Shown: piece by piece, positions 29,123 to 38,652 of the stretch
Numbering within the stretch: position 1 is the first letter of the stretch
How the letters are laid out: each line of letters begins with the position of its first letter
Assembly (NCBI GenBank): GCA_963848175.1
Contig: CAWKCO010000006.1
Location: 186,001-250,000, forward strand
From: JAMZMI01 sp963848175
GTDB lineage: Bacteria; Bacteroidota; Bacteroidia; Cytophagales; Cyclobacteriaceae
Length of the DNA: 64,000 nucleotides
Direction: 5' to 3'
The notes under the pieces: generated by a model
Told to the model about the DNA's origin: nothing
The model's input: the letters and a program-made list of their open reading frames with translations, nothing else
The model's database searches: none
Program-made: the position numbers and the translations under genes

Positions 29123-29215
29123 TAAATCTTCAGGCTTGTGGAAATGATAGCTGCTTATTCTTACCCTCAAGCACGAGCAAAATGCTTTCGCTAGTGACAG
29201 GCAATTAACTATCAG

Positions 29216-29272
29216 GCTTTGAAAGCCTATTTGAAGTATATAGGATGCAAGGTGTTTTTGAGCGAATTGTGA
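29216..29272 (+). pseudogene. Possible remnant of a DUF4302 C-terminus
   Basis: The short frame YLKYIGCKVFLSEL-stop resembles the true DUF4302 ending NGYKLFLNEL-stop. At DNA level, CAAGxTGTTTTTGAxxGAATTGTGATT is shared with the genuine gene end at 28,413-28,440. It may be what is left of a second copy, with hicAB lying between. The match is short and could be chance. Confidence 0.3.
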
Positions 29273-29300
29273 TTCTAATAACTTGCCACTATATGTCTGT

Positions 29301-29843
29301 TCAATTTGCTGAGAGTGCGATTATGGGCAACAGTAATAGCAACGCCTCCCAACGCCATTTCACAGGTTTCTGTGGTGCTTTTTCCTTGGCTCCATCAGGC
29401 TCGGCAATCAATATCTCAACAGGTATAAAATCCTCAAAACCTTCAATCCTCACTGCCAAACCAGAAAACTGAGGTTGAGAGTAAACAAGCGTAGTTTTTT
29501 CTTTCGTAAAAATATCTTCATCTATCTTCGAAGCAGTCAAATATTGCTTTTTCAAATGGATAACAGCATTGGCACATTGTTCGCTGGCTCGTGCTTTTAG
29601 ATTTTCTAACAGCTCTTCGTTTTTTGTAGCAGGGCCACCTTTTACTTCTACCATGCCTATCACTTCATAATTGAAGTTGATTTCTTCATCTTCAAAAAAT
29701 AGCGAGACATATTGAAGTTCACCTTCACAATTTATGTTTTTGCTGGCAGCAAAATCGGTATTGTACAATGCAGAACCCGCTTGCGAAACACAGCCTTGTA
29801 ACAACCATAACATTGGCAACAAATAGTAAAATCGCAGTTTCAT
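29301..29843 (-). CDS. Hypothetical lipoprotein with C-terminal membrane helix
   Basis: 180 residues. Signal peptide with lipobox LLQGC (Cys18), a region dominated by beta strands and Glu/Lys (YVSLFFEDEEINFNYEVIGMVEVKGG, ELLENLKARASEQCANAVIHLKKQY), and a hydrophobic C-terminal segment (ALLLLLPIIALSAN) that could insert in a membrane. The middle part, with a conserved Cys before AVI, recalls small heavy-metal-binding-like or YbjQ-type folds, but I do not assign it. It stands alone, convergent with HicB. Confidence 0.6.
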   Translation of the reverse strand: MKLRFYYLLPMLWLLQGCVSQAGSALYNTDFAASKNINCEGELQYVSLFFEDEEINFNYEVIGMVEVKGGPATKNEELLENLKARASEQCANAVIHLKKQYLTASKIDEDIFTKEKTTLVYSQPQFSGLAVRIEGFEDFIPVEILIAEPDGAKEKAPQKPVKWRWEALLLLLPIIALSAN

Positions 29844-29974
29844 AGGTTGAGTATTTCGTGATACTACGTGATGATCAAATTTGATGCCTAATCTTCTGAT
29901 TTATAAACGACACATCCACTCTATTCTTCGAAATTCATTTTTATTTGTGCCCAGATATCCGCAGTTTCGATCTT

Positions 29975-31177
29975 GTGAAAATTCTCTACATCCACCAATA
30001 CTTCCGCACGCCCGACGAAGGGGGTTGCACGCGCTCCTATCACCTTGCCAAAGGGCTAGTGGATAGTGGCCATGAAGTAGAGATGATAACAGCACACCAT
30101 GGTAGCAAGACTATAAAAAACATTGACGGGATTTCGGTAAGGTATCTGCCAATAGCCTACGCCAATCATTACGGGTTTATGCGAAGGGTTTATGCGTTTT
30201 TACGCTTTGCCTTTTTGGCAATCAAGGAGTCAAAACAAATCAAAAAAATAGATTTGGCTTATGTCATGACTACTCCGCTCACCACTGGTTTAGTAGCCCT
30301 GCATCTAAAAAAACATCGCAACATTCCGTTTTACTTTGAAGTGGGGGACTTGTGGCCTGAAGCCCCCGTAAAAATAGGAGCGATCAAAAATCGCTGGCTC
30401 AAATCCATTCTTTATAAATTTGAAAAGCGATGCTATTTCGAAGCAAAACGTGTCGTTGCACTCTCTCCAGCCATCCGCAACTATATTGAAGCAGCTTCTC
30501 CTCTGACTAAAGTTTATGTACTTCCGAACTTAGCTCATTGTTCATTTTTTGAGCCAAAAAAATATATCCGTCACTACAGTTCTATCAATCCCTTGAAAAT
30601 TGGATATATCGGCGCGTTTGGCAAAGCCAACAGCTTAGAATATTTGATCAATGTGGCGCAAAAATGTTTAGAAAAAAGCGTTCCCGTCTCTTTTCATCTC
30701 ATGGGTGAAGGAGCCGAAGCACAAAAACTAAAGCGACTAAGCAAACATCTTCCCAATGTTCGATTTCATGCCTTTGGTTCTTCAAAAGAGGTCAAAACAT
30801 TGCTTGAGGACATGGATGCAGTCTATATTTCATTCAAAAACATACGTGTGCTCAACACTGGTAGTCCCAACAAATTTTTCGATGGGCTAGCAGCAGGCAA
30901 ACTGATCATCATCAATTTTAGAGGGTGGATCAAAGATGTCATTGAGAAAAACGAGTGTGGATTCTACCATACTCCGCTGAGACCTGAAATGTTCATTGAG
31001 AAGATTGAGCAATATATTTCTGATCCAGCCAAGCTAATAGTGGCACAGAAGCAATCAAGAAAAATAGCAGAGCAATTTTATGACAAAGACTTGATGGTAC
31101 AAAAGCTCAATCAAATCATCGACAATGAAAAACACATCAATTTGAGAGAAAAAAACATTCAAATGCTCACCGCCTAG
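29975..31177 (+). CDS. Glycosyltransferase family 4 (WbuB-like)
   Basis: About 400 residues from the GTG at 29975 (MKILYIHQYF); a TTG 30 bases upstream would add a non-conserved stretch. GT-B fold: the N-terminal acceptor half carries YFRTPDEGGCTRSYHLAKGL, FEVGDLWPEAPV and ALSPAI. The nucleotide-sugar half has KIGYIGAFGKANSLEYLI, HLMGEGAEAQKLK and GSPNKFFDGLAAGKLII (the usual Glu-x7-Glu region is altered). It probably adds a sugar to a surface polysaccharide or lipid-linked precursor. No other polysaccharide gene is nearby, so the product is unknown. Its stop overlaps convergent gldB by 4 bases. Confidence 0.87.
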   Translation: MKILYIHQYFRTPDEGGCTRSYHLAKGLVDSGHEVEMITAHHGSKTIKNIDGISVRYLPIAYANHYGFMRRVYAFLRFAFLAIKESKQIKKIDLAYVMTTPLTTGLVALHLKKHRNIPFYFEVGDLWPEAPVKIGAIKNRWLKSILYKFEKRCYFEAKRVVALSPAIRNYIEAASPLTKVYVLPNLAHCSFFEPKKYIRHYSSINPLKIGYIGAFGKANSLEYLINVAQKCLEKSVPVSFHLMGEGAEAQKLKRLSKHLPNVRFHAFGSSKEVKTLLEDMDAVYISFKNIRVLNTGSPNKFFDGLAAGKLIIINFRGWIKDVIEKNECGFYHTPLRPEMFIEKIEQYISDPAKLIVAQKQSRKIAEQFYDKDLMVQKLNQIIDNEKHINLREKNIQMLTA

Positions 31178-32154
31178 CCCTTCGGTTTATAACCCGAAAG
31201 TCTAAATATCTTGTCATTGTCTCTTTCAGAAATCAATTCCTGAATGGATATTGAATTGTTATCCATATAAGATTCCACGATCTGCCAACCAACCCAGGCT
31301 CCTATTCGTCCAGGACAGTCCCTACTGATTTCATAGACATTCGGGCGCTCACCCAAAAACTTGCGTTTCGTGATGTGGCTCGTTTCATAAAGCACTTCAT
31401 TTTCTACGAAATTCGCCCAGATGATGGCCTGATTTTTTCCTATCGTCTTCATTTCCTCGGGCGTATAGCTAATGATCAATGAATCGGGTGTGCACGGCAT
31501 CAGTCTACTCAGCAAATAATATGTCTTACCAAAATCGATCATTTCAGAAAGCAATGTTTCCTTTTTTCCTTTGCTCACGTAACCACCACTCAAAAACTTG
31601 ATAATCGTAACCGGAAGATTCTCTCGGTTATACTTTGACAAAATATATTCTGGTATATCTAGCGGTTTGTAAGTAGCATTTTCTCCGATGAAAAAGTCCA
31701 ATCCAACGATTACCAAAGTATCCGAAATGTATAAATCACGATAGAGCCCTGTAACAGCAGTTTGCACTTTTGGCACGGGCATTTCTGGAAAAAGCGTTTT
31801 CATCCGACCGATAGCATCACCAACGGTAGTTTCAATGTCATCAAAATCATTGTAAGCAGCCTTGGCTTCACTATAGAGCGTGTCTATAAAAGGATCTTGC
31901 GTGAGTTTGAAAATTTTATCGGCTAGGATCGACGAATTTGGGTAGTCTTTCAGATCTAAAAATAAATCCGAGAAAGACGGATGTCTATTTATGAAAGTCA
32001 CCACATCTTCTTGTGAGTCACTTTCGAATAGTTCGTTTTCCAAACGTTCTAATTTGATATCCACAGGTGTAATTTCCGGTGCTGAATCTCTACAAGCGTC
32101 CTTTCCACAGGATACCAAGAAAAGACCTACAATCATTGTGAATACTGCCTTCAT
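31174..32154 (-). CDS. gldB: Gliding motility lipoprotein GldB
   Basis: 326 residues with lipobox LFLVSC (Cys16). The family marks are ITPVDIKLERLENELF near the N-terminus, GLDFFIGENATYKPL with DIPEYILSKYN in the middle, and GWQIVESYMDNNS near the end. GldB is a cell-envelope lipoprotein needed for gliding and linked to the type IX secretion/gliding apparatus; its precise action is unknown. gldC, often adjacent in flavobacteria, is not present here. The promoter region is shared with the divergent barrel gene. Confidence 0.88.
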   Translation of the reverse strand: MKAVFTMIVGLFLVSCGKDACRDSAPEITPVDIKLERLENELFESDSQEDVVTFINRHPSFSDLFLDLKDYPNSSILADKIFKLTQDPFIDTLYSEAKAAYNDFDDIETTVGDAIGRMKTLFPEMPVPKVQTAVTGLYRDLYISDTLVIVGLDFFIGENATYKPLDIPEYILSKYNRENLPVTIIKFLSGGYVSKGKKETLLSEMIDFGKTYYLLSRLMPCTPDSLIISYTPEEMKTIGKNQAIIWANFVENEVLYETSHITKRKFLGERPNVYEISRDCPGRIGAWVGWQIVESYMDNNSISIQELISERDNDKIFRLSGYKPKG

Positions 32155-32160
32155 AGTTTA

Positions 32161-32182
32161 TAATTTTGAGCATTCAAAAATA
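32161..32182. promoter_or_regulatory. Divergent -7 elements between gldB and the barrel gene
   Basis: TAATTTTG (plus strand, 32161-32168) lies 31 bases before the barrel-gene ATG, with TTG at 32136-32138 spaced 22 bases upstream. TATTTTTG (minus strand, 32182-32175) lies 20 bases before the gldB ATG. Both match TAnnTTTG; the gldB -33 element is not evident. Confidence 0.4.
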
Positions 32183-32199
32183 GTATATCTAAAGATCGC

Positions 32200-32862
32200 A
32201 TGAGAAAGATTATCGTAGTATTCGCCACATTGTTTGTCTTTGGAGCACAGGCACAATCCAAATTAGGATTAAAATTTTCTCCTACCATATCCACTAGTAG
32301 AATAACGCTCGTAGATACCACTTATGATGTGAACGCCTCAGCCAGTAAAGGTTCTGTTTCCATCGGACTCATCTACGACCACCAGCTCACTGATACATAC
32401 TTTTTGAGCACAGGATTAATCTATGTGCCAAAAAGCATGGGCTATGCTGTGGTGAGAGAAGATGGCGCGAATCTATCAACTATCAACGATGGCAATCGCA
32501 ATGCCTCTGAAGGTTACAAACTTCAATACTTGCAGGTACCAACCACTTTGAAACTATTTACAAACGAGATTTTACCTGACGGGAAAATTTTCTTCCAGGT
32601 AGGAACTGCCTTAGAATTTCTCGTGAATAGTGAGCCCAGAAATGAGGACTTTGATCAAGTTGAAGAATTTAGAAAATTTGACTTCTCCGTAATTTTAGGA
32701 ACAGGATTTGAATATCGCGCTGGAATAAATACTACGCTGTTTGCGGAAGTTTCTTACCAGAGAGGCTTGGTAAATCAAATAAAAGCTCTTCAAAATGAGT
32801 ATCAAGAAGAGCTTTTTATTCGAAGTAACGTAGTTTCTATTGATTTGGGGATTAAGTTTTAA
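32200..32862 (+). CDS. Outer-membrane beta-barrel protein (PorT-like)
   Basis: 220 residues with a signal peptide cut at AQAQ (about 19) and alternating amphipathic strands ending in IDLGIKF with a terminal Phe. The size fits an eight- to ten-strand barrel of the Bacteroidota 'porin family/outer membrane beta-barrel' group that includes PorT, a type IX secretion/gliding factor. Assignment to PorT itself is not secure. It lies next to gldB in divergent orientation. Confidence 0.65.
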   Translation: MRKIIVVFATLFVFGAQAQSKLGLKFSPTISTSRITLVDTTYDVNASASKGSVSIGLIYDHQLTDTYFLSTGLIYVPKSMGYAVVREDGANLSTINDGNRNASEGYKLQYLQVPTTLKLFTNEILPDGKIFFQVGTALEFLVNSEPRNEDFDQVEEFRKFDFSVILGTGFEYRAGINTTLFAEVSYQRGLVNQIKALQNEYQEELFIRSNVVSIDLGIKF

Positions 32863-34410
32863 ATCTCAATCAGTTCCCCTCTTTCATTCAATAAGTTGTA
32901 TTCTGTGATCGCCAAAGATGAATCCTCTATCAAAGTGATCCATTTTTGATACTTGAAATACCATTTCACACGTCGTGAAATTACGCCTTTAGTAAAATAA
33001 CTATACAAGAACGGATGTAAGCTCAAAGTGAGTTTGCCTCCGTTTTGATTGTTCATTACCAACTCCACGGTATTTTCAATCTGCTCGGCAATCATGATCG
33101 AAGCTGTAATCTGACCAGAACCCGCACAAGTAGGGCATACTTCCCTAGTAGCGATGTTCAGCTCAGGTCTTACTCTTTGTCTAGTAATTTGGAGCAAACC
33201 AAATTTAGATAGTGGCAAGATCGTATGTTTAGATCGATCATCTTTCATCTCCGCCTTGATCCTATCGTATACCTTTTTGCGGTTTTCCGCTCTGCGCATA
33301 TCAATAAAATCTACAACGATGATGCCACCCATATCTCTCAATCTCAATTGGCGTGCAACTTCTGCCTGCGGCTTCCAGATTGACTTTCAAGGCGGTTGTC
33401 TCCTGATCGTCCTCTCGGTTAGACTTATTGCCACTGTTCACATCCACCACATGTAGGGCTTCAGTATGCTCAATGATCAAGTAGCCACCACTTGGGATAC
33501 TCACAGATTTGCCAAAAGACATTTTTAACTGCTTCTCTACTCCCAGTGCCTCAAAAATTTTGATTTTACTGTTGTAGTACTTGACAATCTTTTCTTTGTC
33601 CGGGGCAATTTCCTGTATAAATGTTTTGATCTCATTATAGAGATCTTTGTCATCTACAGTAATGCTATCGAAGGATTCATTCAGAACATCTCTCAATATT
33701 GAGTTGGCTCTGTTGATTTCTCCAATAACTTTATCTCTTGGATTGGCGGTTCTTAGATTTTTGACTCCATCCTCCCATATTTTAATGAGATTTCGCAAGT
33801 CATGATCTAGCTCTTTTACGTCTTTGCCTTGTGCAACTGTACGTATGATCACACCAAAATTTTCAGGCTTGATCGAGCTAATAAGCCTCGACAATCTTTT
33901 TCTTTCAGCCGAATCGGCTATTTTTTTCGATACACTTACAGCATTCGAAAAGGGAACAAGTACAATGTACCTACCCGCAATTGACAACTCACAAGATAAT
34001 CTAGGGCCCTTCGTGGAAATTGGTTCTTTGACAACCTGAACCAGTATTTTCTGATTCTTGGTAAGAACCTGATTGATTTTACCAAGTTTATTGATATCTG
34101 GCTCACGTGTGAAACCAGTCAACTTCGCATTCACGTTCTTTCTATTAAGAACGAGCTTAGTAAACTTATTAAGCGATTGCATCTGCGGACCCAAATCTAA
34201 GTAGTGCAGGAACGCATCTTTTTCATAGCCTATGTCTATGAAAGCTGCATTAAGTCCCTGAACTACTTTTTTGACTGTCCCCAGATAAATATCTCCAACA
34301 TTGAACACCTCACCGTCTTGTTCCTGGTGAAATTCAACAAGTTGTTTATTCTTTAAAAGGGCTATTCGACATCCTTTTTGAGTTGAGTTTAATATTAGTT
34401 CATTACTCAC
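32859..34410 (-). CDS. rng: Ribonuclease E/G family protein, frameshifted
   Basis: About 517 residues reconstructed, the normal size of Bacteroidota RNase G. S1 domain at about 38-130 (GDIYLGTVKKVVQGLNAAFIDIG), then the RNase H-like and DNase I-like catalytic parts with GGYLIIEHTEALHVVDVNSG, and GGIIVVDFIDMRR carrying metal-binding Asp. The zinc-link CPTCAGSG is near the C-terminus. The first frame runs out near 33,355 (LEAA), and the next frame resumes with LRLRDMGGIIVVDF, so a base is gained or lost at about 33,345-33,365. It processes rRNA and mRNA. The stop overlaps the barrel gene by 4 bases. Confidence 0.88.
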
Positions 34411-34433
34411 TCCTCAAAATTTAGATGTATAGA

Positions 34434-34523
34434 TTACTTCTTCTTGTGTCTGTTTTTTCTAAGTCTTTTCTTTCTCTTGTGAGTAGCAATCTTATGTCTT
34501 TTTCTTTTTTTACCGCAAGGCAT
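34434..34523 (-). CDS. 29-residue AURKAIP1/COX24-like small basic protein
   Basis: MPCGKKRKRHKIATHKRKKR, then an RLRKNRHKKK ending. This is the Bacteroidota small protein with the COX24/mS38 (DUF1713) domain, a ribosome-associated peptide related to the mitochondrial small-subunit protein mS38. It is extremely Lys/Arg-rich and would bind rRNA. It lies 23 bases before the RNase E/G gene on the same strand, so the two are probably co-transcribed. Too short for most gene finders. Confidence 0.85.
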   Translation of the reverse strand: MPCGKKRKRHKIATHKRKKRLRKNRHKKK

Positions 34524-34543
34524 AGTTTTAATGTTTTAGTTAC

Positions 34544-35345
34544 TTAAATTTTTTCTAAATCTTTTATGAAATTGGAGGCAGTAGCTCGCAATGCGGCATC
34601 TGTACCCTCAAACTCCAAATATTTTTTGAAAGCTTCAATGGCTTTTGCTGAATCTTTAGCATCGGCGTATGTCACTCCCAGATAAAATACTGCTTCATGA
34701 TCCTCAGGATTTAGTTCTAGCAATCGAAGAAAACGCTCCTCAGCTTTGTCATACTGACCAGAGCGTATTGCCAACAAACCCAGATTGAAAATAGCTTCTC
34801 TATTTTCAGGATCACTTTCCAAAACCTCTCTGAGCATCATCACTCCTTGCATCGGAGTATCTGTGGTCATGAGGGTCATGGCCAATTTGTTTTTCAAAGC
34901 ATTGTTGTCTGGCTGCCGAGCCAACAAACCTTCAAAAATCTCTCTTGCCGTGTTTGCATAAGCGATTGATTTTTCAGTATTTTTCGAGATTTGACTCGAT
35001 CTGTAAAAAATCGTGGCTGCTTTGTATTTGGCCATAAAATGACGAATCCAAAGAAACCATCTGCTCTGCTACGCTGGCCGCACTATCTACAAATTGATAT
35101 TTAAGATAGATGCTTGCCAAAGAGTCCGCAAAGTTAATACTTTTTTTGTTTTCAGGTAAAGCTTTTATTTGCTTGCGCAATGATATAATTACCTCATTAT
35201 CAGCAGTACTAACTGTCAGATCATGAGGTTTTAGATCATTAACCTCCGAAAGCTGATCGTTTTCTATCATTACGCGAGGTAATTGATAGAGCAATACAAC
35301 AACTGCTCCTCCTGCTAAGAGCAAAATGATTTGCATTTTTTTCAT
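34544..35345 (-). CDS. Membrane-anchored TPR protein, frameshifted
   Basis: About 266 residues reconstructed. N-terminal membrane anchor (IILLLAGGAVVVLLYQLP, about 5-22), a linker, then tetratricopeptide repeats (AIFNLGLLAIRSGQYDKAEERFLRLLELNPED and AVFYLGVTYADAKDSAKAIEAFKKYLE). The first frame leaves the coding sequence at LDSSFYG and the next resumes with AKYKAATIFYRSSQI, so one base is wrong near 35,030-35,040. It overlaps the HU gene start region by 4 bases. In related genomes this TPR protein lies between HU and RNase G. Probably a scaffold at the inner membrane; function unknown. Confidence 0.8.
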
Positions 35346-35635
35346 TCGCCCAAATTCTTGCTCGCTTTAATCTTATCCATAAAAATTTTGGAAGGCTTAA
35401 AGCTGGGGACATAGTGCTCTTCAATTACGATAGCAGTGTTTTTAGATATATTTCGCGCAATTTTCCTAGCGCGCTTCTTATTTACAAAACTGCCAAAACC
35501 TCTGACGTAAATGCTTTCTCCTGCGGCCATTGAATTTTTGACAACAGAGAAAAAAGCCTCCACACTCACCTGTACATCTGCCTTGTCAATCCCTGTCTTC
35601 TCGGCAATTTCACTTATTACGTCCTGCTTAGTCAC
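35342..35635 (-). CDS. HU/IHF family DNA-binding protein
   Basis: 97 residues, one full HU fold: N-terminal helices (TKQDVISEIAEKTGIDKADVQ), GESIYVRGFGSFVNKKRA leading into the DNA-gripping beta arm (about 55-75), then the C-terminal helix VPSFKPSKIFMDKIK. It bends and compacts DNA. First gene of a minus-strand cluster (HU, TPR, small protein, RNase E/G), divergent from mutY. Confidence 0.93.
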   Translation of the reverse strand: MTKQDVISEIAEKTGIDKADVQVSVEAFFSVVKNSMAAGESIYVRGFGSFVNKKRARKIARNISKNTAIVIEEHYVPSFKPSKIFMDKIKASKNLGE

Positions 35636-35737
35636 AACTATTATTATTAAATTATTGAATACCTGGTTGATTTCCAGCGGCCAAATTTAAATTTGGGTTC
35701 GCGAAATAAAAAACAATCTAACCTTTAAATAAAGGAA

Positions 35738-36775
35738 TTGGGAATAATAAAAAATCATTTTACCGAAACGCTAATTGATTGGTTTTCAAAAGCTAAGCGA
35801 GATCTTCCATGGAGGCGCACCAAGGATCCATATAAAATTTGGCTATCAGAGGTAATACTTCAACAGACGCGGGTAGACCAAGGCATGCCATACTATCATC
35901 GCTTTGTAGAATCCCACCCAAACGTTCATTCGTTGGCTGGGGCCTCAGAACAAGAAATCCTGAAGCTGTGGGAAGGGCTGGGGTATTACTCACGAGCAAG
36001 AAACTTGCATTCCGCGGCAAAATATGTGGCAAAAGAACTAAATGGCAATTTTCCCAACTGCTATGAGGAGTTGCTCAAATTAAAAGGGGTGGGGCCATAC
36101 ACAGCCGCTGCTATTGCGTCTATTGCTTTTGGAGAGGCGGTGCCTGTGGTAGACGGAAATGTTTTCCGTTTTATATCACGTCACTTTGGAGTAGAAGTGG
36201 ATATTGCCAGTGCCTCTTCACGCAAGGTTTTTGAAAATTTATTAGAAGATTTTATCCCTGACGATCGCCCCGGCGATTTCAATCAGGCTCTGATGGAATT
36301 TGGTGCTACGATTTGTCGCCCTTCGCCCAATTGTGAAGAATGTATATTTAGAGAAAGCTGTTTTGCGTTCGAAAAAAATATGCAATCTCTGCTCCCACTA
36401 AAAATTAAAAAATTAAAAATACTGGAAGAAACTATGAATTACGTAGTTTTTGAATCCCATGAAAATGTACTTATGCAAGTGCGAGATCAAGGGATCTGGC
36501 AGGGGCTCTTTCAGTTTTATTTGTTACCAAAAAGCGTAAACCAAGACATGCTAAAAGGCTATTCTGGCCGAATACGCTATATTTCATCGCCGATCAGACA
36601 CCTCCTCACCCATAGAAAACTCTGGGTAAAATTTATTCATTTTGAAGTGAATGACCAGACTCAATTTTATTCTATAGCCAAAGAATTGGGTCTGGAGATA
36701 TTTACCCGCAAAGAAGTGTTAAATTTGCCCAGACCAAAAGTCATAGTTAACTATTTGCAAGAAACCGTGAATTGA
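35738..36775 (+). CDS. mutY: A/G-specific adenine glycosylase MutY
   Basis: 345 residues from a TTG start (MGIIKNHF); no in-frame ATG is better placed. Helix-hairpin-helix (LKGVGPYTAAAIASIAFG, about 111-128) followed by catalytic Asp in PVVDGNVFRF. The 4Fe-4S cluster ligands are near 192-208 (CRPSPNCEECIFRESC). A C-terminal NUDIX-like domain recognises 8-oxoguanine. It removes adenine mispaired with oxidised guanine. The first Cys-Cys spacing is 5 instead of the usual 6 residues (see findings). ssb starts 13 bases later. Confidence 0.94.
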   Translation: MGIIKNHFTETLIDWFSKAKRDLPWRRTKDPYKIWLSEVILQQTRVDQGMPYYHRFVESHPNVHSLAGASEQEILKLWEGLGYYSRARNLHSAAKYVAKELNGNFPNCYEELLKLKGVGPYTAAAIASIAFGEAVPVVDGNVFRFISRHFGVEVDIASASSRKVFENLLEDFIPDDRPGDFNQALMEFGATICRPSPNCEECIFRESCFAFEKNMQSLLPLKIKKLKILEETMNYVVFESHENVLMQVRDQGIWQGLFQFYLLPKSVNQDMLKGYSGRIRYISSPIRHLLTHRKLWVKFIHFEVNDQTQFYSIAKELGLEIFTRKEVLNLPRPKVIVNYLQETVN

Positions 36776-36788
36776 TTAATTTTAAAAT

Positions 36789-37254
36789 ATGTCAGGAGTA
36801 AATAAAGTAATTCTCGTAGGTAGATTGGGCAAAGACCCAGAAGTTAGACATCTTGAAAATGGCGCAGCAGTCGCTAATTTTCCTATTGCCACGTCTGAAG
36901 TTTACAAAGATAAAACGTCTGGTGAGCGTCGAGAACAGACGGAATGGCACAATATTGTGCTATGGAGAGGTTTGGCAGAAATCGCTGAGAAATACTTGAA
37001 AAAAGGAGACATGACTTACATAGAAGGTAAGCTCCGAACGAGATCATGGGAAAAGGATGGAATTACTCGCTACACTACGGAAGTAGTGGGGGACAATATG
37101 ACCATGCTTGAGCCCCAAAGATAGTGGTGGGCAATCTTCTGGTGGCTACTCAGGTGGTGGTCAACAGATGGAAAATGCTCCGGCATCTACTTCTCAACCG
37201 GAGTCGACTTTCAATAACTCGGAAGAAGCCCCTACGGACGATCTTCCTTTTTGA
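36789..37254 (+). CDS. ssb: Single-stranded DNA-binding protein, frameshifted
   Basis: About 154 residues reconstructed. OB fold (MSGVNKVILVGRLGKDPEVR, NIVLWRGLAEIAEKYLKKGD, IEGKLRTRSWEKDG) up to TMLEP. There the frame ends prematurely at PQR-stop because of an extra C in a CCCC run near 37,111-37,115. The next frame carries the Gly/Gln-rich linker and the essential acidic tail TDDLPF that recruits partner proteins, ending at 37,254. Ssb coats single-stranded DNA in replication and repair. Because ssb is essential, the indel is almost surely an error in the sequence. Confidence 0.92.
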
Positions 37255-37277
37255 TTTTTAACTAATCAGCTAAATTT

Positions 37278-38650
37278 TTGGAGACCTCATTAGACGATCC
37301 TTATCCCACGGTGACCTTACTCAGCATTCTGGCTGAGATCCCCGTGTCATTCTTTCTACTGGAATGGGAGTGTTATCGTTTTTCTACTCATTTTATCAGG
37401 ACTTATTTCAGGATCGGAAGTGGCCTTTTTTTCACTCAGCCATGAGCAGGTACAGCAAACCCGCACCTCAGATGACAAGACGTGATAAGTATATCAATGG
37501 CCTTATAGCAGATCCTAAACGGCTCTTAGCCAACATTCTGATTCTAAACAATCTTAGTGAATATTTTCATTGTTACATTCTCTACTTTTCTCACTTGGAA
37601 AATAGTGGGAAGCAAAGAAGCAGATGGCGTTGTAATTGTGATTCTTACGGCAATTATCACGGTACTCATCATATTTTTTGGAGAGATTGTGCCCAAAGTA
37701 TATGCCAACCACAATAATTTAAGCTTTGCCCGATCCACTGCGGCTTACTTAGTTTTTCTGATAAAATACTTCGTCCTATCTCCTGGATATTGATGACGAT
37801 GAGTGGGCTTATCGAATCAAGGATTTCGCGTAAAGGGATATAACCTCTCTGTGAATGAAATACATCATGCACTTGAACTCACCGCAGATAAAGAAGAGGT
37901 GACAGCAGAAGAAAAAGACATGCTGAGAGGTATTGTAAACTTCAGCACACTTTCTGTGAAGCAAGTGATGAAGTCACGAATGGACATTACGGCTGTAGAG
38001 GTCGAGACCGATTTTCATGAGTTGATGAATCAAATCAACAAAACCGGATATTCTAGAATCCCCGTTTATAATGAAACCATTGACAATATTGAGGGCATAT
38101 CTATATATAAAGGATTTACTTCCGCATCTGCATAAAGAACGAAGAGTTTGAATGGCTGACACTGTTACGTTCTGGTTTTTTTATTCCCGAAAGCAAAAAA
38201 ATTGATGGTTTACTAAAAGATTTTCAAGAGAAGCAAGTCCACATGGCCATAGTGGTAGACGAATATGGTGGTACCGCAGGACTGATTACACTCGAGGATG
38301 TCATTGAAGAAATTGTGGGTGAAATTAACGATGAGTTTGATGACGAACGTGATGTAGCCTATAGCAAACTAGACAATAATACCTTCATTTTCGAGGGAAA
38401 AACATCTCTCAACGATTTTTGTAAAATCATTGATACCGATGGTTCCATCTTTGAAAAAGTAAAAGGTGACAATGAATCACTTGGCGGTCTGCTTCTCGAG
38501 CTGCATACTAAGCTGCCAAATTCGGGAGAAAAAATTACTTATGATGCGTTCGTTTTTACGGTGGTGGCTGTGGATCAAAAACGAATCAAAAAAGTGAGGG
38601 TATTTATCAAACCTCAAAAGGATCCTGCGAATAAAGATTTTGAAGATTAA
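37278..38650 (+). CDS. gldE: Gliding motility-associated protein GldE, heavily frameshifted
   Basis: About 457 codons from a TTG start (METSLDDPYPTVTLLS). The pieces in order are: N-terminal membrane helices (VFLLILSGLISGSEVAFFSL), the CNNM/DUF21 domain (ADPKRLLANILILNN, FGEIVPKVYANHNN), a CBS pair (MDITAVEVE..., YSRIPVYNETIDNIEG) and the CorC-type C-terminal domain (VVDEYGGTAGLITLEDVIEEIVGEI). Frame changes are needed near 37,367, 37,483, 37,555, 37,757, 37,835, 38,100 and 38,133. It is a membrane protein of the CorC/HlyC transporter-like family that supports GldD in gliding. It sits directly before gldD in the conserved mutY-ssb-gldE-gldD order. Confidence 0.85.
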
Positions 38651-38652
38651 AA

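Noticed and set aside
37364..38650. Four separate small genes at the gldE locus
   Set aside because: Their translations are consecutive parts of one CNNM-CBS-CorC protein in changing frames, at the conserved place before gldD.
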